The notes below the pieces were generated by a model. It did not search any database, was not told the DNA's origin, and saw only the letters and a program-made list of their open reading frames with translations. A stretch of DNA of 64,000 bases from Pseudomonas sp. B21-015 (lineage in GTDB: Bacteria; Pseudomonadota; Gammaproteobacteria; Pseudomonadales; Pseudomonadaceae), in NCBI RefSeq assembly GCF_024749285.1, contig NZ_CP087196.1:2728001-2792000 (forward strand), read 5' to 3'. The translations under genes and the position numbers were made by a program. Shown in pieces: positions 29,816 to 40,045 of this stretch (the first letter of the stretch is position 1; each line of letters begins with the position of its first letter).

Positions 29816-31219
29816 GGCAATCCCCAACGCCACCATTTTCTTGTACAAGGTCGATCGCCCCAACCCCAACCGCGCCGCCGCTTCGATCACCTTCCCGCCG
29901 CATTGCACGAGGGTGGATTCAATCAACTGCCGATCAAACCGCTCGCGAGCCTCACTGAAGGTTTCATGGGCAATCGGCTCAAGGGGCAGAGGCGCTGCAC
30001 GCTCTACCGGCGTAAAGCTACCAATCGCCGCACGGATATCCGTCGCGTTCAGCATCAAATCATCACTGAGCAACGCCGCGCGTTCCAGCACGTTGCGCAG
30101 TTCCCGAATGTTCCCCGGCCAGGCGTGTTGCCCCAACAAATCCAGGGCTTCGCGGTTCAGTTCATGCTGACTGCGCAGTTCCTCGAGAATGGCTTCACTG
30201 AGGGCCGGCAGGTCGTCGAGGCGATCACGCAGGGGCGGGACCTGGATCGGCAGCACGTTGAGGCGGTAATACAAATCGGCGCGAAACTCGCCGCGTTTGA
30301 TCGCTGCTTCCAGATCGGTGGAGGTGGCTGCGATCACCCGTACATCGCTCTGAATCACTTCGTTGGAGCCCACCGGCTCGAACTCCTTTTCCTGCAGTAC
30401 ACGCAGCAGCTTGCTTTGCAGTGGCAGCGGCATGTCGCCGATTTCGTCGAGAAACAGTGTGCCACCCTGGGCGATTTGCAACTTGCCGGTGCGACCCTTG
30501 CGATCGGCCCCGGTGAACGCGCCGGGTGCTGTGCCGAAGAACTCGGCTTCCAGCAGCGATTCGGGAATCGCCGCGCTGTTGATGCTGACGAAGGCTTTGT
30601 GGGCTCGAGGCGATGCACCGTGGATCGCCTGGGCCAGCAGCTCCTTGCCGGTACCGGTTTCGCCGAGCAACAACACCGGTGACTCGGCACTGGCACTGCG
30701 CCGGGCGCGGCGTTTGACTTCCAGGCTGGCGGCACTGGTGCCAATGAAATGGGCGAAGTTGTACTTGGTTTGTCGTGCACGCAGCAACGAACGGGTCGAT
30801 GCCAGTTCTTCCTGCATGCTCAGGTAGCGCTTAAGCATTGGCGAAAGGCTGCGCAATTCGTCGAACAGGGCAAAACCGATGGCGCCGATCACCGCGCCTG
30901 CGTCGTCGTGAATCGGCAGGCGCATCACCACCAGCGGTTCCTTGGGGGTGTCCTGCATGTCCAGCAGGATCGGTCGTCCGGTGCGCACCACCTCACGCAA
31001 CAGGCTGCCGGGGATCACGCTTTCACAGGCCCTGCCGATGGCACCTGAGGCCGACTCCAGACCGAACCGCCGGGCATAACGCTCGTTCATCCAGACGATG
31101 TTCGCGTCACGGTCGACAATCACCGTGCCTTCGCTCGATTGCTCGATGATTTCGAACAGCGAACGGATCGCCAGGGTGCGAACGCGCTGGTAGTCCTTGA
31201 GGCTTTCGGTGGTGTTCAT
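29804..31219 (-). CDS. Sigma-54-dependent activator of hydroxybutyrate genes (HbcR-like)
   Basis: A 471-residue enhancer-binding protein: PAS-type sensor (about residues 15-130), AAA+ domain with Walker A GETGTGKE, the sigma-54 contact loop GAFTGA, Walker B GTLFLDEIGDMPL, and a C-terminal Fis-type helix-turn-helix (EAAARLGLGRSTLYKKM). The arrangement with permease, hbdH and acetoacetyl-CoA synthetase mirrors the hbcR locus of P. aeruginosa. ATG at 31219; upstream in-frame sequence is a REP repeat. Confidence 0.85.
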   Translation of the reverse strand: MNTTESLKDYQRVRTLAIRSLFEIIEQSSEGTVIVDRDANIVWMNERYARRFGLESASGAIGRACESVIPGSLLREVVRTGRPILLDMQDTPKEPLVVMRLPIHDDAGAVIGAIGFALFDELRSLSPMLKRYLSMQEELASTRSLLRARQTKYNFAHFIGTSAASLEVKRRARRSASAESPVLLLGETGTGKELLAQAIHGASPRAHKAFVSINSAAIPESLLEAEFFGTAPGAFTGADRKGRTGKLQIAQGGTLFLDEIGDMPLPLQSKLLRVLQEKEFEPVGSNEVIQSDVRVIAATSTDLEAAIKRGEFRADLYYRLNVLPIQVPPLRDRLDDLPALSEAILEELRSQHELNREALDLLGQHAWPGNIRELRNVLERAALLSDDLMLNATDIRAAIGSFTPVERAAPLPLEPIAHETFSEARERFDRQLIESTLVQCGGKVIEAAARLGLGRSTLYKKMVALGIAESQ

Positions 31220-31259
31220 GGGTGTCCTATCCAGAAAGTGTGGTGTCTGTGCGGGCCTC

Positions 31260-31335
31260 ATCGCGAGCAGGCTCGCTCCCACAAGGGATTTGTGAACGAC
31301 ATAGATCGACTGTGGGAGCGAGCCTGCTCGCGAAG
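31260..31335. repeat. REP pair
   Basis: ATCGCGAGCAGGCTCGCTCCC facing GGGAGCGAGCCTGCTCGCG across about 35 bases, between the activator gene and the accessory block. Confidence 0.85.
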
Positions 31336-31487
31336 GCCGCAATAGGGTGTGACCGTTCGTCGTAAGCAATCGCTGACCTGTTATTTCTGACAGTTGTGCC
31401 TGCACTGAACCAGGTGTCGAATGAGTTCATCCAACGGCGATGTTTGTTCCTCGCTTGTGCGCCTCATTTAAAGACAGGAGACTGCAG

Positions 31488-34400
31488 ATGACCACTGAAG
31501 AGTTGTTGCCGGAATTACTTTCAGAACAAAGCTCGGGAGTTCTGGCGCTGGCGCCGATTTACATTCCGGGCCAGATTCCGGAAATCCACGATGCCGACGG
31601 TACACCCAACCCAAACCGGTTTGGCGTCAACCGCAGCATGATCACCTCCAATGCCAATGGCTTGTTGGTGAACGTGGACCCTTACACCGATTCCAAACCG
31701 GGTGACAACATCCAGATATTCTCCAGCCTCGATCCAACGCCCTTGTTGTCGTTCTACCTGATGGCCGGTCAGGAAAATGAAATCTCCCACGTGTTCTTAC
31801 CAGGGCATTTGCTCGTAGCGGGTTTTCAGACCTTCTGGTACGTCATCACTCGCAATAGCCAAAACTACGGAACATCTCCACCGCTGGAGGTATTCATCAG
31901 AACGCTGCTACCCGGCGGTACGGATCCACAGCCGGATCGCCCCGGTCACTACCGGCTTCTGGCGCCTGTGTTACTCAATGTTCCGGCTGGCGGAGTGACC
32001 AAGGAACTGGCGGAGTCCGCAGAAGGGGTGAGGTTCGCTATTCGACCTTATCCGAACATGCGGCAATTCGACGTCATTACCTGCAGTTGGGGCGGGTACG
32101 AGTTTCACATCACGGTGGGGCTTGATCAGGTCGGTCAGGAAATCCAGGAAAAGGTACCGTTGGACGTCATTCAGAAGGCCGGCAACGGTGACCAGATTTT
32201 CATCTGGCGTCCGCTTGACGAGGTGCATAACCGTGCCAGCGACTGGTCGCTGCGCACTACCGTGTATGTCGAGGTGATTGGTGATCTATTGCGTCCGGTC
32301 ATCCTGGAAGCAGTGCAGGTCGACCCGGACACCGGTGAGTTGTTTTATGATCTTGCAGCGTTGGGTAACAAGGACATCCAGGTCGACGTTGTCACCCGGC
32401 CGGTGACCTTCGAACTGCAGGACACCGTCAAGCTGTCGGTCTCGCAGATCAAGGACGGCGTTGAGTCTGTGGTGTTCACCGAGACCAAAACCGTTACGCA
32501 AATTGATAGTACGGTGAGATTTTTCCTGCCCAGTGCCACGGTTCAGCAACTGGCTCGGGAACACATTTACTTTCGCTATGAACTGACCAAGAGAAGCAGC
32601 GGCAAGACTCGACGCTCCAGTCGAACCACTGTATGGATCAAAGGGACGGCAGTGAATCTGCCAGCGCCAAAGATCCTGCCGATCAATGGTGTCGTGGTGG
32701 ACCCCACTAAAGCGGCCACCGGGATTGTCTCCCCTCATGCGGCGATTGCACCTCAGGTCTGGTTGCACTTCTATGCCATTGGTACGGCCCCTGGCGGAGT
32801 TGTGCATCTGTATGACAGCGGGCGGCGCATCAGCAGTTCTCAGGCCACACGCGACATGACCTTTCCAATGCAGGCGAGTTTTATTGGCAAGATCGATGGC
32901 GGGCCGCTGGACGTGTATTACAAGGTGGGTTCCAGTCAGGACGATCCACTGGCCGTCGAATCATTGCGTCACAGCGTGCGGGTGGGCGAACCCAAGCCCG
33001 ATCTGGAGGCCGTTTTCGTGGTGGATGCTGTGGATGGGGTGCTGGATCCCGAACAGCTGCCTCCCTTCGCGGATGCTGAGGTTCAGGTCCTGCCGTTCAA
33101 GGATATGAAGGGCCATACCGTCTATCTGTGGTATCAGTCGGATAACCCGGTGGACTCGCAACGCTATGAAGACTCGGTTGATATCGACGACCGCGATATT
33201 GACATCCCGGTATCGTTTTACCTGGCTCAGGATTTCCTCAACGAACACAAAGGCTACAGGTTGGCGATTGGTTACTCGGCTGAACCCACAAACGGCTCGG
33301 GCACGGAACGTTTTGGTGCCACTACCACCGTGAGCATCGGCAACGCCGAGCTGCCGCTTCTACCCAAACCGAAGGTATTGGAGGCCGATGCGAACGGTGT
33401 GGTCAAACCGAGCGATACCATTGTCAATGGAGCCTCTATCCGGATCAATGATGCAGACTTGAAGTTTGGCGACTTTATAAAGCTTTGGTGGGATGGTGCT
33501 GCCGGCAACGATGCGAACACGGACTATTACTACGAACAGCCCATTTCATTCAATGATGACGGGAAACCTTTCGTGCATCAGGTGCCCTACAAGCATGTGC
33601 AGGCAAATCAAAATGTTGGTGTGCAGGTTTGGTATGAGGTCGAGCGCGAAGCAGGGGGCGTACAGGAATCAGAAGTGCTGCTCCTGAACATACAGGAGGC
33701 GGCTCTACCTCTGCCGGCAATCAGCGAGGCGAAAGGGCCCAATCAGGATCAGATCAATCCTGATGATGTTCTTGCTGATGGCGCAAGCGCGTTAATTGGC
33801 GTGACCGCACAGCTTAAAGAAGGGGATGTGGTCACGCTCATACCCAGTGGTGGTTCTCCGATTGTTTACACCGTACTCAAGAGTGACGAAGGTCAGGAAC
33901 TGACCCGAAAGATTTCCCGGACATTCATCGAGCAGAATAACGGCGGCAGTTTTACGTTGGGATACACCATCAAACGTAAAGTCGGCGGCCCCATTGAAGC
34001 ATCGGAGTTCAAAAACTTCGATGTACGTCGGGTGATCGGATCGGGAACTTTGAAAGTCATGGGAGCCCGCCATAACTCCAACACCTATCGATCTTCAAGT
34101 TTGCCTTGCCTGATGTGGGCGTTCAATGCACAGACGCTTCAGCCGATGTTGGCAGAGTGGCGCTATGTCGGCGATACCGCGTGGATAGCAGGCACTCGAT
34201 TCATCGATACGGACTCCGAACGGGCGTTGCAGGTGCGCTCTTCGACTGATCAGGTGACGCTCAATCCCGTCAACATCTGTGGCAATGGTGTGGACGCCAA
34301 CATCAGCGGCGCTGCAGCGGTCGCCGTGCTGCGCGATTCCCGGAGGTCGGGTAGTGGGGCCGTTGGTGGTCGTGATCTTGTCGGATTCGGTAACGCCTCA

Positions 34401-35483
34401 TATGGCGGCAACATTCCACCGGTGTATTTGATTCAGGAGAATCTGCGCGCAGTTTTTTGCTCCGGTGGTGCTTTCGTCGCATTGACCCGGGAAGGCGCCG
34501 CGTTGCCGTGGGGGGAAGCAGGCAGTGGCGGCAATATGGGTGCCATCAATCCTGACGGGTTCAAAACGATCGCCAGCAACAGTTACGCCTTTGCCGGGCT
34601 GACCACTACCGGTGACGTACGATGCTGGGGCAGAGCCGCAAACGGTGGGACGCTGCCAGCGGGGGGGCTGAGCAATATCAAGCGTATTTTCAATGGTGGC
34701 CTGGCGTTCGCGGCAGAACGGATGGACGGCAGTATCACTGCCTGGGGCGCTGCTGCTGCGGGCGGTGTGGCTAACCCGGTCCCTGGCATCAATAACGTGG
34801 AAAAGCTCATCTGTTCCTACCAGGCGTTTGCCGGCATTACCCAGACAAAGCGTCTGTTTGCCTTCGGTGGCGCAGCTTATGGCGGCAGTATTCCGGCGGC
34901 AATCGCCAATCGTACGGACATCCAGCGACTGTGCTGCGCTAACGCCCGTGCTTTTGTTGCGCTAACCAGCGGAAAAAATGTCGTCGCCTGGGGAGATAAC
35001 GCTTATGGCGGCAATCTCACCAGCTATCCGGGTATCGCAGCGTTGCGATTCGTGGATGTCGCTTCTACCTGGCAGGCATTTGCCGGTATCACAGAAAACA
35101 ATCGCGTCGCCGCGTGGGGAGCCGCCCCGGCCGGGGTTGTCCCCGCCCAAATTGCCAGCCTGACCAATGCGATTCAGGTTGTAGGGTCGGCCCATGCCTT
35201 TGCAGTGCTGTGTGCCGATGGTCGTGTCTTTGCGTGGGGCAACGCAACATTGGGCGGCAATACCGCACCGGTGGCCGCGCAATTGGTGAACGTTGTGGCC
35301 ATTTACACCAACTCGCACGGGTTCATTGCGCTGACTTCCGACAACCGTGTAGTCACCTGGGGACATGCAACGGCCATCGGGGGCGCCACCGGTCTCAATG
35401 GCTTTGTTTCCTACATCGACAGCACAGCCACGGGTATGGAAATGGCCAGTACCCAGGCCGATGGGATCACCGAGTCTCAATAG
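31488..35483 (+). CDS. Large protein of tandem beta-type domains with C-terminal RCC1-like repeats
   Basis: A 1331-residue protein I cannot name. Residues about 25-860 form roughly seven repeats of about 115 residues, starting near 25, 155, 267, 390, 504, 624 and 739. Each carries variants of a pattern like LPxxxxxDANGVVxPxD ... ADLKFGDFIKLWWDG, as in Ig-like sandwiches. Residues about 957-1310 hold about seven RCC1-like units (AFAGLTTTGDVRCWG, YGGNI). No signal peptide or membrane anchor is visible. AGGAG precedes the ATG at 31488. The same ~115-residue domain occurs in the products at 35562 and 45734. An adhesin or effector-like role is only a guess. Confidence 0.7.
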   Translation: MTTEELLPELLSEQSSGVLALAPIYIPGQIPEIHDADGTPNPNRFGVNRSMITSNANGLLVNVDPYTDSKPGDNIQIFSSLDPTPLLSFYLMAGQENEISHVFLPGHLLVAGFQTFWYVITRNSQNYGTSPPLEVFIRTLLPGGTDPQPDRPGHYRLLAPVLLNVPAGGVTKELAESAEGVRFAIRPYPNMRQFDVITCSWGGYEFHITVGLDQVGQEIQEKVPLDVIQKAGNGDQIFIWRPLDEVHNRASDWSLRTTVYVEVIGDLLRPVILEAVQVDPDTGELFYDLAALGNKDIQVDVVTRPVTFELQDTVKLSVSQIKDGVESVVFTETKTVTQIDSTVRFFLPSATVQQLAREHIYFRYELTKRSSGKTRRSSRTTVWIKGTAVNLPAPKILPINGVVVDPTKAATGIVSPHAAIAPQVWLHFYAIGTAPGGVVHLYDSGRRISSSQATRDMTFPMQASFIGKIDGGPLDVYYKVGSSQDDPLAVESLRHSVRVGEPKPDLEAVFVVDAVDGVLDPEQLPPFADAEVQVLPFKDMKGHTVYLWYQSDNPVDSQRYEDSVDIDDRDIDIPVSFYLAQDFLNEHKGYRLAIGYSAEPTNGSGTERFGATTTVSIGNAELPLLPKPKVLEADANGVVKPSDTIVNGASIRINDADLKFGDFIKLWWDGAAGNDANTDYYYEQPISFNDDGKPFVHQVPYKHVQANQNVGVQVWYEVEREAGGVQESEVLLLNIQEAALPLPAISEAKGPNQDQINPDDVLADGASALIGVTAQLKEGDVVTLIPSGGSPIVYTVLKSDEGQELTRKISRTFIEQNNGGSFTLGYTIKRKVGGPIEASEFKNFDVRRVIGSGTLKVMGARHNSNTYRSSSLPCLMWAFNAQTLQPMLAEWRYVGDTAWIAGTRFIDTDSERALQVRSSTDQVTLNPVNICGNGVDANISGAAAVAVLRDSRRSGSGAVGGRDLVGFGNASYGGNIPPVYLIQENLRAVFCSGGAFVALTREGAALPWGEAGSGGNMGAINPDGFKTIASNSYAFAGLTTTGDVRCWGRAANGGTLPAGGLSNIKRIFNGGLAFAAERMDGSITAWGAAAAGGVANPVPGINNVEKLICSYQAFAGITQTKRLFAFGGAAYGGSIPAAIANRTDIQRLCCANARAFVALTSGKNVVAWGDNAYGGNLTSYPGIAALRFVDVASTWQAFAGITENNRVAAWGAAPAGVVPAQIASLTNAIQVVGSAHAFAVLCADGRVFAWGNATLGGNTAPVAAQLVNVVAIYTNSHGFIALTSDNRVVTWGHATAIGGATGLNGFVSYIDSTATGMEMASTQADGITESQ

Positions 35484-35561
35484 AACCCCCCAATCAACTC
35501 CTTTGTCACTCGTCGCCTCGTGAGGGCGCCGGGTGCCTGACCGACTTTGAGGTATCCGAAA

Positions 35562-36503
35562 ATGCTTGAAGAAATCAATGGTGTCATGACAACCCTGATT
35601 GCCCCGACTGTTGACGGTTCCAGTCCCGAGGGAACGCTGGATCCGCAGTCGCTGCCAGAGAGAACGGCTGTCCGTCTGGCCTCGTACATCGGGATGAAAT
35701 TCAATGATGAGGTGCATCTTTACTTCACCCCGGACGGCGCCTCTAGGGTGCTGATCGACAAGATCAAAATCAGGGCGAACCAGGGTGAGACACCTCCGTG
35801 GTTCAGTGTTCTCTCTGATGAATTCGCCAAGCACTTGGGGAGCGTGATTGGGGTGAGTTATGAAGTCTGGTTTGGCAACCAGCGACTGCACACATCCCGG
35901 GAGTTGCAGCTTGAGATCAAGACCGGTTTCGAAGGTGAGCACACGCTGGATCTACAGACTTACAACTATGTGGTAGTGACCGGTAAACCGCCACTCACCT
36001 CGCCTGCGTTCTCCCGTTTCACCCGAGAGGCCACATGGGGTGTCGCACCATATGAATACACCAGCAGCGATACCACGGTTGCCAGCGTTGAACGACAAGG
36101 GGAGGTGACTGCCACGGGTAACGGCATCTGCACCCTCCGCGCGACCGATAGTGTCGGCCAAGCCAAGAGCTACAACCTGACTGTTACCGGAATAGGTCAA
36201 CTGCACTTCCTGACGGCTACCGCCAATTGGTCCGGCATGCGCAACGCCTGCACGGCAGCCGGGTTGGAACCGGCCACACTGGCCCAGCTGCGACAACTGA
36301 TGAGTATCTACAGTGCCAATGCAGGCTCGCTGACCGATTACTTCGAACTGTTGCCTTATCCGTTCTGGACCGGTGAACTCAACGGTGCCAACACCGCCTG
36401 GATCGTCGATCTGGATAAACGCGAAAACGATCCGCTGGATCCCCACTTCACCTCGGCCGACCTGAGTGAGTTGCATCAGGTATTGGGTATTTCCATTCGC
36501 TGA
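35562..36503 (+). CDS. Protein with shared beta-domain, Ig-like (BIG2) domain and C-terminal adhesion-like domain
   Basis: 313 residues. The N-terminal ~120 repeat the domain of the preceding protein (VDGSSPEGTLDPQSLPERT, then GMKFNDEVHLYFTPDG). Residues about 140-215 look like a bacterial Ig-like group 2 domain (VASVERQGEVTATGNGICTL). The C-terminal ~100 residues (LTATANWSGMRNACTAAGL ... FWTGELNGANTAWIVDL) resemble terminal domains of Ig-repeat adhesins. No export signal was seen. It lies 78 bases after the large gene and probably shares its transcript. Confidence 0.6.
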   Translation: MLEEINGVMTTLIAPTVDGSSPEGTLDPQSLPERTAVRLASYIGMKFNDEVHLYFTPDGASRVLIDKIKIRANQGETPPWFSVLSDEFAKHLGSVIGVSYEVWFGNQRLHTSRELQLEIKTGFEGEHTLDLQTYNYVVVTGKPPLTSPAFSRFTREATWGVAPYEYTSSDTTVASVERQGEVTATGNGICTLRATDSVGQAKSYNLTVTGIGQLHFLTATANWSGMRNACTAAGLEPATLAQLRQLMSIYSANAGSLTDYFELLPYPFWTGELNGANTAWIVDLDKRENDPLDPHFTSADLSELHQVLGISIR

Positions 36504-36538
36504 GAAAAGCTCATGGCGTAGCGCCAGGGGGAGATTAC

Positions 36539-37075
36539 ATGAACGTCTATCGTTTGCTGATTCACAGCACGCTATTGCTTTACCTGCAATTTGGTGGAAT
36601 TGCCCAGGCTGTCACTGGCCCGCAACATGATTACTTTCGGGCGACGGGGACGTGGCAGCCCGCTCTGCGTCTTGATCTGGGTGATACCGGGCAACGGATA
36701 TTTGGTTTCAATCAACAAGATCAGTTGTATTTCGGATACCAGGTGGCGTCCCGCCTCAATGCACGGTTTCGCGATACCGCCATCACCTGTCGCGACGGCA
36801 GTGCGGCCTTCCATTGCAACGGTGTATTGATACGTGGCACTGCCGCTTCGACCCAGTTTCATGCATGGAACCCCAGCCCCAACTCGGTGGGGCGTAATGG
36901 TGTTTCGTTCTCTTGGGCAAGAGCCACTGTGGGAATGCTACAGATCGCCGGCAACCAGGGGTTGATCTTCAAGGAATCGGCTGCCGCCACCCGGACGGTG
37001 CCGATCGTTCGGGTCGCGCTCAACTCACCCGGCGCGAATGTATTTTTCTACGAGCCATCGGACCAGAGCACGTAG
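36539..37075 (+). CDS. Short halovibrin-like secreted protein, internally deleted paralogue
   Basis: 178 residues with a signal peptide (cleavage near GIAQA, residue 23). It aligns with the next gene product in pieces. VTGP is followed at once by HDYFRATGTWQPALRL, then matching sequence through FHAWNPSPNSVGRNGVSFS, then a jump to PIVRVALNSPGANVFFYEP at the C-terminus. Relative to the neighbour, both the N-terminal module and about 150 residues before the end are missing. It may be a decayed duplicate or a specialised small form. The reading frame and the start are intact. Confidence 0.6.
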   Translation: MNVYRLLIHSTLLLYLQFGGIAQAVTGPQHDYFRATGTWQPALRLDLGDTGQRIFGFNQQDQLYFGYQVASRLNARFRDTAITCRDGSAAFHCNGVLIRGTAASTQFHAWNPSPNSVGRNGVSFSWARATVGMLQIAGNQGLIFKESAAATRTVPIVRVALNSPGANVFFYEPSDQST

Positions 37076-37122
37076 TGAGCAGCCGTCGCAATCGGAATGT
37101 ACTTTCAGGAGGAGGGTTCGTT

Positions 37123-38454
37123 ATGGAACGAGGGAAAGGATACATGAGGTGGTTTGTCGGGCTTTTTCTGAGTCTGTTCTTTACCCACGGTGTCTGGGCG
37201 GTCACAGGACCTGAAGTTGCGCAGTTGCTCAATGCCCGTTATCGGCTGTCCGTCAGTGAATGTGTCGGTGCCACTGCGATTCATTATTGCAGTGGCGTGT
37301 TGGCACGTCGCTCGCAGAATGCGCCGACAGTGGGATTCTGGAAACTCAGCGCGGAAGCGGTTTCCTCCGGCGTTGAACGGTTTGACTATTGGCGGGTTGA
37401 TCGTGCCCCGGTACTTGCAAATCGACCTAACGGTTTCGTGTTTACCGATGTGTTCACAGCGATCGGCCTGGGCAAGCAGCTTGATGTATTGCCGGCAGCG
37501 TCGAATTCCGAGGCCTCGGTCAAGAATTGGGATGATGGGGCCCCGGCCCGAGCTCCATTGCAGGCGCTGTTCTATGACTTGGGCACCGCAGGTGCGCTGC
37601 GTGGAGCACAGAGGGATCAACTGGCGTATTTTCGGGCAACCGGTGAGTGGCTGCCGATCCTGCGGATGCAGCGCGATGATGCACAACAGAGCCTCTTTGG
37701 TTTCAATCAGGCTGATCAATTGTATGTGGGTTATCAAGTAGCCGCCCGATTGAATGCACGGTATGCCGATACGTCACCGACCTGCCGGGATGGTCGGGCA
37801 GCGTTTTATTGCAATGGGGTACTGATCCGCACGACTGACCAATCGACGGCGTTTCATTCGTGGAATCCCAGTCCTGGATCGGTGCGCGGCAACGGTGCCT
37901 CTTTCAGTTATCTGCGAGCCGACGCCGGTGTCATCAGGCTTTACAAGGTCCAGGGATTCGTCATCCGTGAACAGGCTGCACCGGTAGGCAACCCCATGAG
38001 CTTGCGATGTGCTTATCCATTTGATGGCGGTACCAGTGGTTCAGCGGACGCTTGTAGAGTCCGCGGCGGAATGTGCGGTGAATTGGGGGTTACCAGTGTC
38101 CAGGCATGGACTGCGCGGTATGCTGCCCGTCCGAACTCCTCATGTGCATTCAACCTTGATCCACAGCAGTTCCAGCTCAGCATCGACGTGCGTTTGAATC
38201 GCAGTGATTATTACGGCTGGAACGAGTTTATGGTCGCTGCCTGGCCTCAGGACAATCCATCACAACTGCCCATCGAAGCGTTCATCTACACCACTCAAGC
38301 GCTTGGCGGTGGAAATGGATTGGCTGGCGCGCAATATGACCAAAAGGACTATTTTCAGGTGTCCGGACGATACATACCGATCATGCGAGTGACATTGAAC
38401 GCGGCACCCGGTCAGGTATTTGTTTTTGACCCTCAAGAGCAGGGCGTTCAGTAA
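37123..38454 (+). CDS. Halovibrin (HvnA)-like secreted protein
   Basis: 443 residues with a signal peptide ending near GVWA (residue 26). Two related modules follow, each with LNARY...C...CSGVL/CNGVL, a W-containing S-x-x-SV motif, and a segment GAQxDQ..YF..(T/S)GxxxPI near its end (TGEWLPILRM, SGRYIPIMRV). The second module includes FHSWNPSPGSVRGNGASFSY and LPIEAFIYTT. The pattern recalls the halovibrins, secreted NAD-glycohydrolases first found in Vibrio fischeri; I am moderately sure of this. GGAGGAGGG precedes the ATG at 37123. Its stop overlaps the yejF stop by 7 bases in convergent orientation. Confidence 0.6.
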   Translation: MERGKGYMRWFVGLFLSLFFTHGVWAVTGPEVAQLLNARYRLSVSECVGATAIHYCSGVLARRSQNAPTVGFWKLSAEAVSSGVERFDYWRVDRAPVLANRPNGFVFTDVFTAIGLGKQLDVLPAASNSEASVKNWDDGAPARAPLQALFYDLGTAGALRGAQRDQLAYFRATGEWLPILRMQRDDAQQSLFGFNQADQLYVGYQVAARLNARYADTSPTCRDGRAAFYCNGVLIRTTDQSTAFHSWNPSPGSVRGNGASFSYLRADAGVIRLYKVQGFVIREQAAPVGNPMSLRCAYPFDGGTSGSADACRVRGGMCGELGVTSVQAWTARYAARPNSSCAFNLDPQQFQLSIDVRLNRSDYYGWNEFMVAAWPQDNPSQLPIEAFIYTTQALGGGNGLAGAQYDQKDYFQVSGRYIPIMRVTLNAAPGQVFVFDPQEQGVQ

Positions 38455-40031
38455 GCCCACCCCGGATGCGCCGCCGCCAACAGTTCTTTGGTGTAGGGAT
38501 GCTGCGGCGAGTCGAACACGTCGTGGCTGGCGCCGCTTTCCACCACTTTGCCGTCCTTGATCACGATCATGTCGTGGGCCAGGGCGCGCACCACCGCCAG
38601 GTCGTGACTGATGAACAGGTAGGTCAGGCCATGTTTCTCCTGAAGCTGGCGGAGCAGGGCGACCACTTGTTTTTGCACCGTGCGGTCGAGGGCCGAGGTC
38701 GGTTCGTCGAGCAGGATCAGCGCCGGTTTCAGCACCAGCGCGCGGGCAATGGCGATGCGCTGGCGTTGGCCGCCGGAGAATTCGTGCGGGTAGCGATGAC
38801 GGCTTTGCGGGTCGAGGCCGACTTCTTCCAGCACCCGGATCACCTGGGCCTCGCATTCGTCAGGGGTGGACTGGCTGTGAACCTCAAGGCCTTCACTGAT
38901 GATCTGCGCCACGGACATCCGCGGGCTGAGGCTGCCGTAAGGGTCCTGGAACACCACCTGCATCTTCTTGCGCCATGGCCGAAGTTGCTTTTGCGTCAGG
39001 CCATCGAGGGCCTCACCCTGAAAGCGAATGCTGCCTTCCGAGTCGAGCAAGCGCAGGATCGCCTGACCGAGGGTGGATTTGCCCGAACCGGATTCACCGA
39101 CAATGCCCAGGGTCTTGCCGCGTTGAACGTTCAGGCTGATGCCGTCCACCGCGCGCAGGTAAGTTTTACGCTGAAACAGTCCGCCACCGATGGCGAACTG
39201 CACCTGTAGATTATCCACTTCCAGGACTTTTTCACGTTCGTCCCGTGGCAGGGCTTCACCTTCTGGCTCGGCATTCAACAGCACACAGCTGTAAGGATGT
39301 TTCGGCTCGGTGAACAGTGTCTCGCAGGGCGCCTGCTCGACGATTTCCCCGGCGCGCATCACGCACACCCGCTGGGCGATGCTGCGCACCAGATTGAGGT
39401 CGTGGCTGATCAGCAGCAGTGACATGCCGAGCCGCTGTTGCAGGGATTTGAGCAGCAGCAGGATCTTGCGCTGCACCGTCACATCCAGCGCGGTGGTCGG
39501 CTCGTCGGCGATCAGCAGCTCCGGCTCGCAGGCCAGGGCCATGGCGATCATTACCCGTTGCCGTTGGCCGCCGGACAGTTGATGGGGATAGGCCTTGAGC
39601 CGCTCTTCGGGCTTCTGGATGCCCACCAGTTGCAGTAACTCGAGAATCCGCGCTTGCGCCGCTTTGCCCCCCAGCCCTCTGTGCAACAGCAGGGTTTCGC
39701 CGATCTGCTTTTCGATACTGTGCAGCGGGTTGAGGGAGGTCATCGGCTCCTGGAAGATCATCGCGATCCGGTTGCCGCGCAGCTCGCGCAAGGCCTTGGT
39801 GTCGGCGCCAATCAATTCCTGGCCGCGATAGCAAATGCTGCCGGTGGTTTGCGTGCCATTTTCGGGCAGCAGTTGCAGGATCGAGTGGGCGGTCACTGAT
39901 TTACCGGAGCCCGACTCACCGACCAACGCCAGGCATTCGCCGGGGCGGATGTCCAGGCACAGGTTGCACACCACGGTCTGGCCACTGAAGGCTACGTTGA
40001 GGTCACGGATTTCGATCAGGTTGTCACTCAT
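38448..40031 (-). CDS. yejF: Peptide ABC importer, fused ATP-binding protein YejF
   Basis: A 527-residue ATPase with two complete nucleotide-binding domains, each with Walker A (GESGSGKS), signature ([16 protein letters not shown]) and Walker B ([23 protein letters not shown]). This is the YejF layout. It energises the YejB/YejE peptide channel. The ATG at 40031 is preferred; a TTG six codons upstream overlaps nothing but lacks better support. Confidence 0.9.
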   Translation of the reverse strand: MSDNLIEIRDLNVAFSGQTVVCNLCLDIRPGECLALVGESGSGKSVTAHSILQLLPENGTQTTGSICYRGQELIGADTKALRELRGNRIAMIFQEPMTSLNPLHSIEKQIGETLLLHRGLGGKAAQARILELLQLVGIQKPEERLKAYPHQLSGGQRQRVMIAMALACEPELLIADEPTTALDVTVQRKILLLLKSLQQRLGMSLLLISHDLNLVRSIAQRVCVMRAGEIVEQAPCETLFTEPKHPYSCVLLNAEPEGEALPRDEREKVLEVDNLQVQFAIGGGLFQRKTYLRAVDGISLNVQRGKTLGIVGESGSGKSTLGQAILRLLDSEGSIRFQGEALDGLTQKQLRPWRKKMQVVFQDPYGSLSPRMSVAQIISEGLEVHSQSTPDECEAQVIRVLEEVGLDPQSRHRYPHEFSGGQRQRIAIARALVLKPALILLDEPTSALDRTVQKQVVALLRQLQEKHGLTYLFISHDLAVVRALAHDMIVIKDGKVVESGASHDVFDSPQHPYTKELLAAAHPGWAY

Positions 40032-40045
40032 ATCAACAGTCCGCT

